The position numbers and the translations under genes are program-made. Below the pieces are notes generated by a model, which did no database searches, was not told the origin of the DNA, and saw nothing but the letters and a program-made list of their open reading frames with translations. From JACCVL01 sp038232655 (GTDB lineage Bacteria > Actinomycetota > Actinomycetes > Propionibacteriales > Nocardioidaceae), in the NCBI GenBank assembly GCA_038232655.1, contig JBBSNM010000039.1, positions 1 to 24,675 of the forward strand: a stretch of 24,675 nucleotides of DNA, written 5' to 3'. Below are positions 16,740 through 24,675 of this stretch, piece after piece; within the stretch, counting starts at the first letter, position 1, and each line of letters opens with the position of its first letter.

Positions 16740-18313
16740 GACGCCGCCTCGAGCAGGTCGATGGCCGGGTTCAGGTAGCCGTCGGCCCGGCGCACGACGC
16801 CGTCCAGGCCACGACCGCCGTCGGCTGGGCGCTTCATCAGCCCGAACGTGCCGTCCGCGATCGCGGCGAGCAGCCCCGCCCCGTACGTCGGCTCGGTGTG
16901 GTCCAGGATCCGCTCCAGCAGGTCGATGCTCTCGGCGAGCACCTGCCGGGCGCGGGTGGCGATGAAGCCGTCGGCCGGTGGGTGGAAGTCCTCGGCCAGC
17001 CCGCCGCAGGCGTTGCGGACGTAGCGCACGTTCTGCAGGGCCAGGTCGCGGTCGGACAGCCACGGTGTCACCACCGCCTCGGTCATCATCCCTACCAGCA
17101 AGATGCCCTGCCCGGTCAGCGTCCCGGCGAGGTTGAAGAAGCCGTCGAGCAGGTAGCCGCGGAACACGTCGCCGCTCATGTGCCGGGTGGGCGGCATCCA
17201 CTTCAGCGGTGCGTCGGGGAACAGCTGGCGGGCCAGCAGCGCGTGCGCCAGCTCGAGCCGGAAGCTCTCGGGCAGCTCGGGGTCGATCTCGAACGCGTGC
17301 CCGAGCCCGAGCTGCCAGTCGGCGAGCCCGGCCTCCTTGGCGAACGACTCGTTCAGCAGCTGGCTGACCGTGACGGTGTGCGCGGCTTCGACGGCGTCGG
17401 CGGTGGTGAGGTAGTTGTCCTCGCCGGTGTTGATGATGATGCCCGCACGGGCGTGCACCTGGCGGCTGAAGCGCTGGTCGACGAAGGTGCGCACGGGGTT
17501 GATGTCGCGGAACAAGATGCCGTACATCGAGTCGTTGAGCATCATGTCGAGGCGCTGTAGGCCGGCCAGCGCGGCGATCTCGGGCATGCACAGGCCGGAG
17601 GCATAGTTGGTGAGCCGGATGTAGCGGCCGAGCTCGGCGCTGGTCTCGTCCAGGGCAGCCCGCATCAGCCGGAAGTTCTCACTCGTGGCGTAGGTGCCGG
17701 CGTACCCCTCCCGGGTGGCGCCCTCGGGGACGAAGTCGAGCAGCGACTGGCCGGTCGAGCGGATCACGGCGATGACGTCGGCGCCGGCACGGGCGGCCGC
17801 CTGTGCCTGAGGGATGTCCTCGTAGATGTCGCCGGTGGCGACGATGAGGTAGATCCACGGTTGTTGCGGCGGGTCGCCCCACCGCTTCACCAGCCGTTCG
17901 CGCTCCCGTCGCCGCGCGTCCAGCGTGCGTACGCCGGCACCGACGGCCTTGCGCGCCGCCGAGCGGGCGTGCACCAGGTCGCGGCCCGCGGGGAGCCGGA
18001 AACGCACCGAGCCGACGGCGGCCTTGGCGGCGAGCTCGGCGAGGTCACCAGCCGCGCCGCGCACCAGCGCGTCCCACACCGGCAGCGCGACGCCGTGCTC
18101 GATGCCGACATCGGCTCGCACGGTGTCGAGGAGCCGATTGGGCCAGGGCGTGCCGTCGGGGTCTGCCCCCGCGAGACCGGCCAGGCGCAGCGTTGCCCGC
18201 TCGACCGAGACCGTCGTGTGCTGCTGGGCCAGTGCCACGATCGGCTCGCCCACCCGCTGCGCCAGCCGGCGAGCGGTACGTACCGCCTCGGGGTCCAGGT
18301 CAAGCTCGGGCAT
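16736..18313 (-). CDS. kamD: Lysine 5,6-aminomutase alpha subunit
   Basis: A 525-residue protein, close to the 516 residues of the known alpha subunit. Recognisable blocks are IYLIVATGDIYEDIPQAQAA, VIAVIRSTGQSLLDFVPEG, NYASGLCMPEIAALAGL, MLNDSMYGILFRDINP and IIINTGEDNYLTTADAVE, followed by WMPPTRHMSGDVFRGYLLDG. It forms the TIM barrel that holds substrate, PLP and the adenosylcobalamin face. The ATG at 18313 is chosen because the frame upstream is only the antisense of the neighbouring gene. There is no Shine-Dalgarno; a TAGCCT box ends 7 nt before the ATG. It is the first gene of the kamD-kamE-kal operon, 110 nt after the amidohydrolase. Confidence 0.96.
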   Translation of the reverse strand: MPELDLDPEAVRTARRLAQRVGEPIVALAQQHTTVSVERATLRLAGLAGADPDGTPWPNRLLDTVRADVGIEHGVALPVWDALVRGAAGDLAELAAKAAVGSVRFRLPAGRDLVHARSAARKAVGAGVRTLDARRRERERLVKRWGDPPQQPWIYLIVATGDIYEDIPQAQAAARAGADVIAVIRSTGQSLLDFVPEGATREGYAGTYATSENFRLMRAALDETSAELGRYIRLTNYASGLCMPEIAALAGLQRLDMMLNDSMYGILFRDINPVRTFVDQRFSRQVHARAGIIINTGEDNYLTTADAVEAAHTVTVSQLLNESFAKEAGLADWQLGLGHAFEIDPELPESFRLELAHALLARQLFPDAPLKWMPPTRHMSGDVFRGYLLDGFFNLAGTLTGQGILLVGMMTEAVVTPWLSDRDLALQNVRYVRNACGGLAEDFHPPADGFIATRARQVLAESIDLLERILDHTEPTYGAGLLAAIADGTFGLMKRPADGGRGLDGVVRRADGYLNPAIDLLEAAS

Positions 18314-18320
18314 GCGCCCG

Positions 18321-18326
18321 AGGCTA
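18321..18326 (-). promoter_or_regulatory. Candidate -10 box of the kamDE-kal operon
   Basis: TAGCCT on the minus strand ends 7 nt before the kamD ATG and fits TAnnnT. The -35 region is weak. Between 18339 and 18353 lies GACTG-TCCGG-CAGTC, a small inverted repeat near the -35 position that could be a regulator site. Confidence 0.3.
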
Positions 18327-18423
18327 CCAGCGAGCGCCGACTGTCCGGCAGTCAGACCGCCGAGCCGTAGGTCGTCCGGCGAGACTGCTCTAGTGGCGCC
18401 AACTGTCCACCCGTCCCGAGCGG

Positions 18424-20082
18424 TCAGCGCATCGCGTCGTGGGCGATGCGGCCCCGGACCACCGTCCGCAGGCACCGGGGGCGGGGGGTGCCCGGGCTGA
18501 CGTCGGGTAGCCCGAGCCCGCCCGAGCGCGATTCGGCCGAAGGGCTGTGCCCACGGTCGTCGGGCGCCCTGACGACCAGCTCCCCCGCCCGCCAGACCGC
18601 GTACGTGGCGGCGGCACCCGGCCTCAGCACGCCGGGGTCGTCGCTGCCCGCGGCCCGCCAGCCACCACGGGTATGGGCCAGGAAGGCCGCCGTGGCCGAG
18701 ATGCGCTGGGCCGGATTGTGATGGAAGGCGGCCGCCGCCACCGCCGCCCACGGGTCGAACGGGGTCACCGGGCTGTCCGAGCCCAACGCCAGCGGCACGC
18801 CGGCCCGGCTGAGGTCGGCGAGTGGGTTCATCGCCAGGGATCGGGCCCGGCCGAGCCGCTCGGCGTACATGCCGGCGTCCCCGCCCCAGGCGGCGTCGAA
18901 AGTGGGTTGCACCGAGGCCAGCACGGCCAGGTCGGCGAGCACGGCGATCGCCGCCGCGTCGATCAGCTCTACGTGCTCGAGGCGGTGCCGGGCGGCGCGG
19001 ACCGCAACGGGGCCGACGACCGCGGTGGCGGCGAGGAGTCCCTCGACGACCGCGCCGGTCGCGGCGTCCCCGATGACGTGGAAGCCGGCCTGCAGGCCGG
19101 ACCGGGTGCAGGCCACCACGTGGTCGCGGATCTGCGTTGCCGACAGGTACGCGTGCCCGCTCGTGTCCGCGTCGGCGTAGGGGTGCTGCATGCCCGCGGT
19201 GCGCGAACCCACCGAGCCGTCGACGCACAGGTCGCCGGCCAGTCCGAGCAACGGCCGGTCGCCCGGCAGGTCGAGCTCGGCCAGCAGCCGGGCGACGTCG
19301 GCCTCCTCGGCGGCCAGAGCGCCGCGGTAGGCGACCACGTCGGACAGCACCGGCCGATCCGGCTCGCGGCGTGCCCGGTCGACCAGGCCGACCAGGTCGG
19401 AGAGATCGGCCGCGGGGGCGATGTGCGGTGCCGACATCTCGTGCACGCAACCGATGCCGGCCGCGGCCGCCGCGCCCAGCGCCACCTCGTGCAGCCGGCG
19501 TCGGTCACCCTCGTCGAGGCCCTGCCTGGTCAGCGTGCGGGCAGCATGGTGGGCGTCCCGCTCGACCCGGCCGTCGTCGCTCCAGCCGGCCAGCTCGGCG
19601 AGGCCGTGGCGCCGAGCCAACGCGCTCGACACGACGGCGGAGTGCACGTCGACCCGCGCCAGGTAGACCGGCCGACCGCCCGCCGCCCGGTCGAGCTCGC
19701 CTCGCGTGGGCGGTCGCCGCTCGGGCCAGTCGCGGTCGTCCCAGCCGTGCCCGAGCACCGGTCCGCTCGTCCACCGCGAGGCCGCCGCCACTCGGTCCAA
19801 CACGTCGGCGACACTGGCCGCGGTGGTCAGGTCGAGACCGGTGAGCGCCAACCCGGTCTCGGTCGTGTGGGCGTGCGCGTCGACGAACGCCGGGGTGACC
19901 AGCGCACCGTCGAGCTCCACGACCTCGTCGGCGCTGTCCGCATGGGCGGCTGCGGCCGCGTCGGGGCCGACCCAGGCGATCCGGTCGTCGACGACGAGCA
20001 TCGCCTCCGCGAACGGGTCGGTCGGGGAGTAGACGGCGCCGCCGCGATACAGCCTGGTGCGAGCCGGTCGCCGCGCTGACAT
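18424..20082 (-). CDS. YtcJ-like amidohydrolase
   Basis: A 552-residue metal-dependent hydrolase. The N-terminal small beta domain (ARTRLYRGGAVYSP) leads to the metal motif FVDAHAH with H70/H72. GHGWDDRDWPERRPPTR, GLAGDLCVDGSVGSRT, FHVIGDAATG, RHRLEHVELID and the late ALGSDSPVTPFDPWAA block follow, all typical of the YtcJ/amidohydrolase-3 family. These hydrolyse amide or imine-like C-N bonds, but natural substrates are unknown. It lies between the transporter remnant and kamD on the same strand, with gaps of 102 and 110 nt. It could act on a lysine-derived compound, or it may belong with the lnt-ppm1 cluster, near which I believe amidohydrolase genes occur in other actinobacteria. Confidence 0.88.
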   Translation of the reverse strand: MSARRPARTRLYRGGAVYSPTDPFAEAMLVVDDRIAWVGPDAAAAAHADSADEVVELDGALVTPAFVDAHAHTTETGLALTGLDLTTAASVADVLDRVAAASRWTSGPVLGHGWDDRDWPERRPPTRGELDRAAGGRPVYLARVDVHSAVVSSALARRHGLAELAGWSDDGRVERDAHHAARTLTRQGLDEGDRRRLHEVALGAAAAAGIGCVHEMSAPHIAPAADLSDLVGLVDRARREPDRPVLSDVVAYRGALAAEEADVARLLAELDLPGDRPLLGLAGDLCVDGSVGSRTAGMQHPYADADTSGHAYLSATQIRDHVVACTRSGLQAGFHVIGDAATGAVVEGLLAATAVVGPVAVRAARHRLEHVELIDAAAIAVLADLAVLASVQPTFDAAWGGDAGMYAERLGRARSLAMNPLADLSRAGVPLALGSDSPVTPFDPWAAVAAAAFHHNPAQRISATAAFLAHTRGGWRAAGSDDPGVLRPGAAATYAVWRAGELVVRAPDDRGHSPSAESRSGGLGLPDVSPGTPRPRCLRTVVRGRIAHDAMR

Positions 20083-20184
20083 CGGTCCAGTCTCACCCAG
20101 CCGCGCTCCCCCGGCCGGGCCGGGCCGCCAGCTCAGGCGGCCGACCGGACGGGCTGGCTCGCCGGAGGGGTGGCGCCGATCCGG

Positions 20185-21702
20185 CTACGAGCGTCGGAAC
20201 CTGCGCCGGACGGGCGGGCTGCTGTCGCCTCTGCTGCCGCCGTTAGAGCTCAGGACCTTCTCGACGTGTCGTTCGACCGGCTCGCCGAAGTGCTCGTCGA
20301 AGTTGCCGGTGAGCTCATTCGTGACGTCGGCGCCGACCTCACGAGCCAGCTGCTCGCGCCGCTGGCGCCGCTCGGCGCGCAGCAGCACCTTGTGCTCGGC
20401 GCTGAGTGCCCGGAACGTGGCCCAGCACATCGCCAGCATCACCAGGCTGAACGGGAGCGCGGTGATGATCGCGCCGGTCTGCAGCGCGGTGAGACCACCG
20501 GCGAGCAGCAGCCCGGCCGCCACGAACCCCTCCATCGACGCCCACAGCACCCGGCTCCAGGTGGGCGGGTCGGGGTTGCCGCCGGAGGCGAGCATGTCGA
20601 CGACCAGCGAGCCGGAGTCCGACGAGGTGACGAAGAAGATCGTCACCAGGATGATCGCGATCACCGACAGCAACGAACCGAGCGGCAGGCCCTGCAACAC
20701 GTCGAACAGCACGTTCTCGGGGACGATGCTGCCGTCGGACTCGAGCAGGCCGCCGGGCCCCTCCAACTGCCGGAAGATCGCCGTCCCGCCGAGGATCGAG
20801 AACCACAAGAACGTGACGAGGGTGGGCACGAGCAGGACGCCCGCCACGAACTCGCGGATGGTCCTGCCGCGGGAGATGCGGGCGATGAAGACGCCGACGA
20901 ACGGCGCCCACGACATCCACCAGCCCCAGTAGAACATCGTCCACGCGCCCTGCCATTCCGTGCCCTTGGCGCCCTCGAAGGCGCTGGTGCTGAACGTGAG
21001 CGGCAGCACCTCGCGGAAGTAGACCCCGATGTTCTGCACGAAATCGCGCATGATGAACAGGGTCGGCCCGAGCACCAAGATGGCAATCATGAAGGCGCCG
21101 GCGAGCACCAGGTTGATGTTCGAGAGCCACTTGATCCCTCGACCCACTCCGCTGACCACCGACGCGATGGCGAACACGGTGATCGTCGCGATCAACGCCA
21201 TCAGCAGCGTGTTGCCGGCCTTGTCGAAGACGCCGAGGTTCACCAGGCCGGCCGAGATCTGCTGGACGCCGAGACCGAGCGACGTCGCGACGCCGGCTAC
21301 CGTCCCCACGATCGCGACGGTGTCGATGACGTCGCCCATCCAGCCCTTCACCCGGTCGCCGAGCAGTGGCTCGAGGGCCCAACGGATCGAAACCGGGCGC
21401 CCCTTGCGATGGATGGAGTACGCCAGCGCGAGGCCGACCACCACATAGATCGACCAGGCGTGGAACCCCCAGTGCAGGAACACTTGCGCCATCGCCATCT
21501 CGGCCAGCTGCGCGCCATCGCCGTTAACACCCGGCTTCGGGGTGGTGAAGAAGGTGAGCGGTTCGGCGGCCCCCCAGAACACCAGACCAATACCCATGCC
21601 GGCGGCGAACAGCATGGAGAACCAGGCCAGCAGGCTGAACTCGGGTTCCTCGTTGTCACCGATGGTGGGTAGACGCGGGTTCGCTGAGGGTATGCCCCAC
21701 GG
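20185..21702 (-). pseudogene. BCCT-family transporter lacking its N-terminal region
   Basis: The frame encodes ten of the usual twelve membrane helices, including the signature FYWGWWMSWAPFVGVFIARI and the FFVTSSDSGSLVVDML block of betaine/choline/carnitine transporters. The homologous frame continues upstream of the first ATG (21615) with EEPEFSLLAWFSM, the typical sequence before helix 3, but meets TGA at 21703-21705 without any ATG, GTG or TTG. kdd ends only 25 nt further on, so the first two helices (about 80 residues) are missing. Using ATG 21615 would give 476 residues starting inside a membrane helix. I judge it a 5'-truncated gene; residual activity cannot be excluded. It may have been the pathway's substrate importer. 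Confidence 0.7.
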
Positions 21703-21730
21703 TCACCGTCCGGCAATGCCGGAACCACTT

Positions 21731-22744
21731 CTACAGCCGCGACCGGAACAGCCGGTCGACGCCGCCATCCGATCGGAGCAGCCGCAGCGCGAGCTCGGCG
21801 TGTCCGGGGGTGTACCCGTTGCCGACGAGCATGGTGACGTCCGCGGCCAGTCCCTCCGCGCCGAGCGCCGCGGCGCTGAACGACGTGGCCATCGAGAAGA
21901 ACACGATCGTGCCGCCCTGCGCGGTGGCGAGGATGGCCCCGCCCTCGCAGCCGGGCACGTCCACGCACACCACGGTCACGTCGGCCGGGCCACCGGCGGC
22001 CGCCACGGCTCGCGAAAGTGCCACCGGGTCACGGGCGTCGGCGACGACCACCGTGTCGGCCAGCGAGGCGTCGCGCAGCGCCGCGGCTTCGCGCTCGACC
22101 GGCACGACTCCGATCACGCGGTCGGCGCCGGCCTCGCGCGAAGCCGCGCACGACAGCGAGCCGCTCTTGCCGGCCGCGCCGATCACACAGACGGTGGGTG
22201 CGTCGTACGACGACACCACCCGCGCCGTGAGCGCTGGGGCGCCGCAGACGTCCATGACCGCCAGCGACAGCTCCACCGGCAGGTCGTCCGGCAACCGGGC
22301 GGCGACGCTGCGACCGAACAGGATCGCGTAGCCGTCGCAGGGCACCTGCTCACTGCGGCCGTCCCACCCGGCGAGGTCGTCCTCGATCACCAGCGGGGTC
22401 AGCGAGAGTGAGACCAGGGTCGCCACCCGGTCACCCACCGCCAGCCCGAGCGGCGAGTCGGGACCGACCTCCTCCACGGTGCCGACGAGCATGCCGCCGG
22501 AGCCGGTCAAAGGGTTCTGCATCTTGCCGCGGTCGCGGACGATCTCCAGCACCGCCGCCCGCACGTTGGAGCCGTACGCCTGCTCGAGCTGGCGGAACGA
22601 CGCCGCATCGAGATTCAGCCGCTCGACCCGCACACATACCTCGTCGGGCCACAGCTCGCGGCGGGTGTCCAGCCGCTGGGCGGCTTGGGGCAGCACGCCA
22701 GGCGAGTCCAGCACGCGATGCATCCCGGTCGGATCGCTGGCCAC
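21731..22744 (-). CDS. kdd: L-erythro-3,5-diaminohexanoate dehydrogenase
   Basis: A 337-residue NAD(P)-dependent enzyme. The N-terminal block GMHRVLDSPGVLPQAAQRLD matches the family's GTHRVIEPKGVLPQ signature. GSGGMLVGTVEEVG, a Rossmann glycine motif in VCVIGAAGKSGS and the late GGTIVFFSMATSFSAAALGAEG follow. It oxidises and deaminates 3,5-diaminohexanoate to 5-amino-3-oxohexanoate plus ammonia. GTG 22744 is chosen over ATG 22723 because it keeps residues before the conserved block and has AAGGA 10 nt upstream. It diverges from kamA across 93 nt and reads toward the transporter remnant. Confidence 0.93.
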   Translation of the reverse strand: MASDPTGMHRVLDSPGVLPQAAQRLDTRRELWPDEVCVRVERLNLDAASFRQLEQAYGSNVRAAVLEIVRDRGKMQNPLTGSGGMLVGTVEEVGPDSPLGLAVGDRVATLVSLSLTPLVIEDDLAGWDGRSEQVPCDGYAILFGRSVAARLPDDLPVELSLAVMDVCGAPALTARVVSSYDAPTVCVIGAAGKSGSLSCAASREAGADRVIGVVPVEREAAALRDASLADTVVVADARDPVALSRAVAAAGGPADVTVVCVDVPGCEGGAILATAQGGTIVFFSMATSFSAAALGAEGLAADVTMLVGNGYTPGHAELALRLLRSDGGVDRLFRSRL

Positions 22745-22802
22745 GGGCTGGACGTCCTTCCCCTGAGATGGCTGCCAGACAGGAGATCGTCCGGCGAGCC
22801 GG

Positions 22803-22831
22803 TGGACTAGCGCACGCTTCGTCCGTACTCT
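22803..22831 (+). promoter_or_regulatory. Candidate kamA promoter for a leaderless transcript
   Basis: TGGACT (22803-22808), a 17-nt spacer and TACTCT (22826-22831) resemble -35 and -10 boxes. The -10 ends 6 nt before the kamA ATG, and there is no Shine-Dalgarno. Transcription would start at or beside the A of ATG. Confidence 0.5.
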
Positions 22832-22837
22832 AACGGC

Positions 22838-24274
22838 ATGTTCACCGAACAGCCGTACGACTACCGTGGTCGCGAGGTCGTCGAGCCCGACTGGACCCGC
22901 TTCGCCGGCTGGCGCGACGTGACGCCGGCCGAGTGGGAGTCGGTGCAGTGGCAGCGCGCGCACTGCGTGAAGAACGTCCGGCAGCTGCGGGCAGTCCTCG
23001 GCGACGGCATCGACGACCGCTTCTACGCCGACCTCGAGCGTGACCAGGCCGAGCGGGCCACGATGTCGATGCTGATGCCGCCGCAGATGGTAAACACGAT
23101 GCTCCCCGGCGTGGCGCCGAGCGACGCGGGAGCGACCGAGGCGCTGTACGCCGACCCGGTGCGCCGCTACATGCTGCCGGTGTTCTCCGACCGGCGCACG
23201 GACTGGCCGAGCCACCCGTACGCCACCCGCGACTCGCTGCACGAGCACGACATGTGGGTCGCCGAGGGGCTGACCCACCGCTACCCGACGAAGGTGCTCG
23301 CCGAGCTGCTGCCGACCTGCCCGCAGTACTGCGGGCACTGCACCCGGATGGACCTGGTGGGCAACTCCACGCCGCAGGTGGTCAAGCTCAAGTTCGGCGC
23401 CAAGCCGGTCGACCGGCACGATGCGATGATCGACTACCTGCGCCGGACACCCGGCGTCCGCGACGTGGTCGTCTCCGGTGGTGACGTGGCCAACATGCCG
23501 TTCAAGAACCTCGAGGCGTTCGTGTCCCGGCTGCTCGAGATCGACAACATCCGCGACGTCCGGCTGGCGACCAAGGCGTTGATGGGCCTGCCGCAGCACT
23601 GGCTGCAAGCAGACGTCCGCGCCGGCATGGAGCGGCACGGCGCTACCGCCCGCGACCGCGGCGTGCAGATCGCCATCCACACCCACGTCAACCCCGCCAA
23701 CTCCGTGACCCCGCTCGTAGCCCGGGCGACCCGGGCGATGCTGGACACTGGCGTGCGTGACGTCCGCAACCAGGGCGTGCTGATGGCGGGGGTCAACGAC
23801 GACACCCACCAACTGCTCGACCTGTGCTTCGCGCTCACCGACGGGGCCGGCATCCTGCCGTACTACTTCTACATGTGCGACATGATCCCGTTCTCCGAGC
23901 ACTGGCGGGTCCCCGTCGACACCGCACAGCGGCTGCAACACGCGATGATGGGCTACCTGCCGGGGTTCGCGACGCCGCGGATCGTGTGCGACGTGCCGTT
24001 CGTCGGCAAGCGCTGGGTGCACCAGCCGGCCGAGTACGACCGGGAGCACGGCATCTCGTACTGGACGAAGAACTACCGCACCTCCATCGAGCGAGACGAC
24101 CTCGACGCGCTGGAGCGCACCTACGCCTACTACGACCCGATCCACACCCTGCCGCAGTCCGGTCAACGCTGGTGGCGCGGGCAGCTCGGCGTGGACGGCG
24201 GACGCCAGCACGCCGCCGCCGAGCGGGTGGCCCGCGTCAGCCGCGAGGCGGCCGCCCTGCAAGCCGGTGGCTGA
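22838..24274 (+). CDS. kamA: Lysine 2,3-aminomutase (radical SAM, KamA family)
   Basis: The 478-residue protein has the radical SAM cluster motif C161-x3-C165-x2-C168 in LLPTCPQYCGHCTRMD, after an N-terminal helical region with VKNVRQLRAVLG. VVVSGGDVANMPFKNLEAFV and IAIHTHVNPANSVTPLVARA are family blocks. By comparison with the Clostridium subterminale enzyme, D348 (YMCDM) and D385 would bind substrate, and K391 in DVPFVGK would bind PLP. The usual glycine-rich GGGGK stretch is replaced by FVGK and is one residue shorter. It should convert L-lysine to L-beta-lysine, the first step of the kam pathway; a different amino acid is possible because of these changes. Kam neighbours on the opposite strand support lysine. 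Confidence 0.92.
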   Translation: MFTEQPYDYRGREVVEPDWTRFAGWRDVTPAEWESVQWQRAHCVKNVRQLRAVLGDGIDDRFYADLERDQAERATMSMLMPPQMVNTMLPGVAPSDAGATEALYADPVRRYMLPVFSDRRTDWPSHPYATRDSLHEHDMWVAEGLTHRYPTKVLAELLPTCPQYCGHCTRMDLVGNSTPQVVKLKFGAKPVDRHDAMIDYLRRTPGVRDVVVSGGDVANMPFKNLEAFVSRLLEIDNIRDVRLATKALMGLPQHWLQADVRAGMERHGATARDRGVQIAIHTHVNPANSVTPLVARATRAMLDTGVRDVRNQGVLMAGVNDDTHQLLDLCFALTDGAGILPYYFYMCDMIPFSEHWRVPVDTAQRLQHAMMGYLPGFATPRIVCDVPFVGKRWVHQPAEYDREHGISYWTKNYRTSIERDDLDALERTYAYYDPIHTLPQSGQRWWRGQLGVDGGRQHAAAERVARVSREAAALQAGG

Positions 24275-24393
24275 GCGCCGGGTCAGCACTGACTCTGATT
24301 ACATGTTCAACCAGCAGCGCCTCATGCACCGCCTCGGTTGAGTCCCACCCGCCGACGCCGAGGCTCGCGTCTATGCGCGGGATCGAACGACAG

Positions 24394-24412
24394 GACGCGC
24401 GATCTGCGCGTC
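24394..24412. repeat. Hairpin between kamA and the DUF222-like gene
   Basis: GACGCGC (24394-24400), a GATCT loop and GCGCGTC (24406-24412) give a perfect 7-bp stem. It lies 120 nt after the kamA stop and 87 nt before the next ATG, in a 224-nt gap without other recognisable content. It may terminate kamA transcription. Confidence 0.35.
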
Positions 24413-24498
24413 AGAAGTTCTCAACTTGTTGTGGGCAGCCGGGACTGTGGGGCCGCTTTCCGGGCTGGACTGTCGGTGGCGTGTGGTGTGCTTTGTCC

Positions 24499-24675
24499 AT
24501 GTTCGACAGCGACTCGACGGCTCCGCTGGATGGCGATGGCGGTGGCCTGTCCGGGGGTTCGGTCGCCGCCGGTCTCGGGGCGGTGCTGGACGCGTTCGGG
24601 GAGCTGACCGGCTGTGACCGGGCCACCTTGGACGAGCTGGTAGGTCGGGTGCGGCCCTGCGAACAGCTGTCGGCC
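24499..24675 (+). CDS. N-terminal fragment of a DUF222 (13E12-like) protein, cut by the window end
   Basis: The 59 visible residues begin MFDSDSTAPLDGDGGGLSGG and continue AVLDAFGELTGCDRATLDEL followed by VGRVRPCEQLSA. The short acidic start and the helix ending VGRVRPCEQL resemble the beginning of actinobacterial DUF222 proteins, which usually carry an HNH nuclease domain at the C-terminus (the 13E12 repeat family of Mycobacterium). The nuclease part would lie beyond the window, so its presence is unknown. These genes are often multicopy. Confidence 0.6.
   Translation, partial: MFDSDSTAPLDGDGGGLSGGSVAAGLGAVLDAFGELTGCDRATLDELVGRVRPCEQLSA

Noticed and set aside
16736..19450. A 904-codon minus-strand frame that would extend KamD upstream
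   Set aside because: The part beyond 18313 is an arginine/glycine-rich shadow of the amidohydrolase frame. KamD homology and length fit the ATG at 18313.
21731..24289. An 852-codon open frame on the minus strand across kamA and kdd
   Set aside because: Only the part below 22744 is real (kdd). The rest is the antisense of kamA, which has the full radical SAM motif; GC-rich codon bias keeps the opposite strand open.
24303..24341. Small frame MFNQQRLMHRLG after kamA
   Set aside because: Only 12 residues, no ribosome site and no recognisable peptide family.
24375..24412. GGGATCGAAC resembling the T-arm of a minus-strand tRNA
   Set aside because: No acceptor stem or anticodon stem of correct spacing can be drawn around it; the nearby 7-bp hairpin does not fit a tRNA.

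Overview
The window is GC-rich DNA with GTG starts, many 1-4 nt gene overlaps, an RbpA gene, a separate Ppm1/Lnt pair and the start of a DUF222-type protein. Together these point to an actinobacterium (Actinomycetota). The sequence does not let me name a genus.

Layout. 1-1430 is a decayed accessory patch: the frameshifted 3' end of a HelD/HelR-like helicase, a broken Phd/RelE-type toxin-antitoxin pair, and an apparently intact VapBC module on the minus strand. 1540-5123 holds a short UvrA-like tandem ATPase gene diverging from a DMT-family membrane protein. 5296-9207 holds an adenosine-deaminase-like gene diverging from a fusion of an XRE helix-turn-helix domain with MurA (UDP-GlcNAc enolpyruvyl transferase), followed by a C45-type autoproteolytic acyltransferase/hydrolase. 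An AT-rich palindrome sits in the divergent gap. 9228-12308 holds a small zinc-ribbon protein, a glycerophosphodiester phosphodiesterase overlapping a UMF1-type MFS transporter, and rbpA, which is preceded by an excellent match to a SigR/SigH-type promoter (GGGAAT-N18-GTT). 12331-15111 (minus strand) is fxsA, ppm1 and lnt.

15514-24274 is the most notable part: a lysine degradation (kam) locus. The minus strand carries kdd, a BCCT transporter lacking its N-terminal region, a YtcJ-like amidohydrolase, kamD, kamE and kal, closed by a strong hairpin. kamA diverges from kdd on the plus strand. The predicted route is L-lysine to beta-lysine (KamA), 3,5-diaminohexanoate (KamDE), 5-amino-3-oxohexanoate (Kdd), an absent Kce step to 3-aminobutyryl-CoA, then crotonyl-CoA plus ammonia (Kal). 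The cleavage enzyme Kce and the CoA-transferase are not in the window.

The window ends inside a DUF222/13E12-like gene (24499 onward). Several genes (kamA, murA-like, GDPD, kamD) have a plausible -10 box 6-9 nt before the start codon and no Shine-Dalgarno sequence, which fits leaderless transcripts. I found no tRNA, rRNA, CRISPR array or insertion sequence. Except for 15112-15558, no stretch longer than 300 nt lacks a gene.
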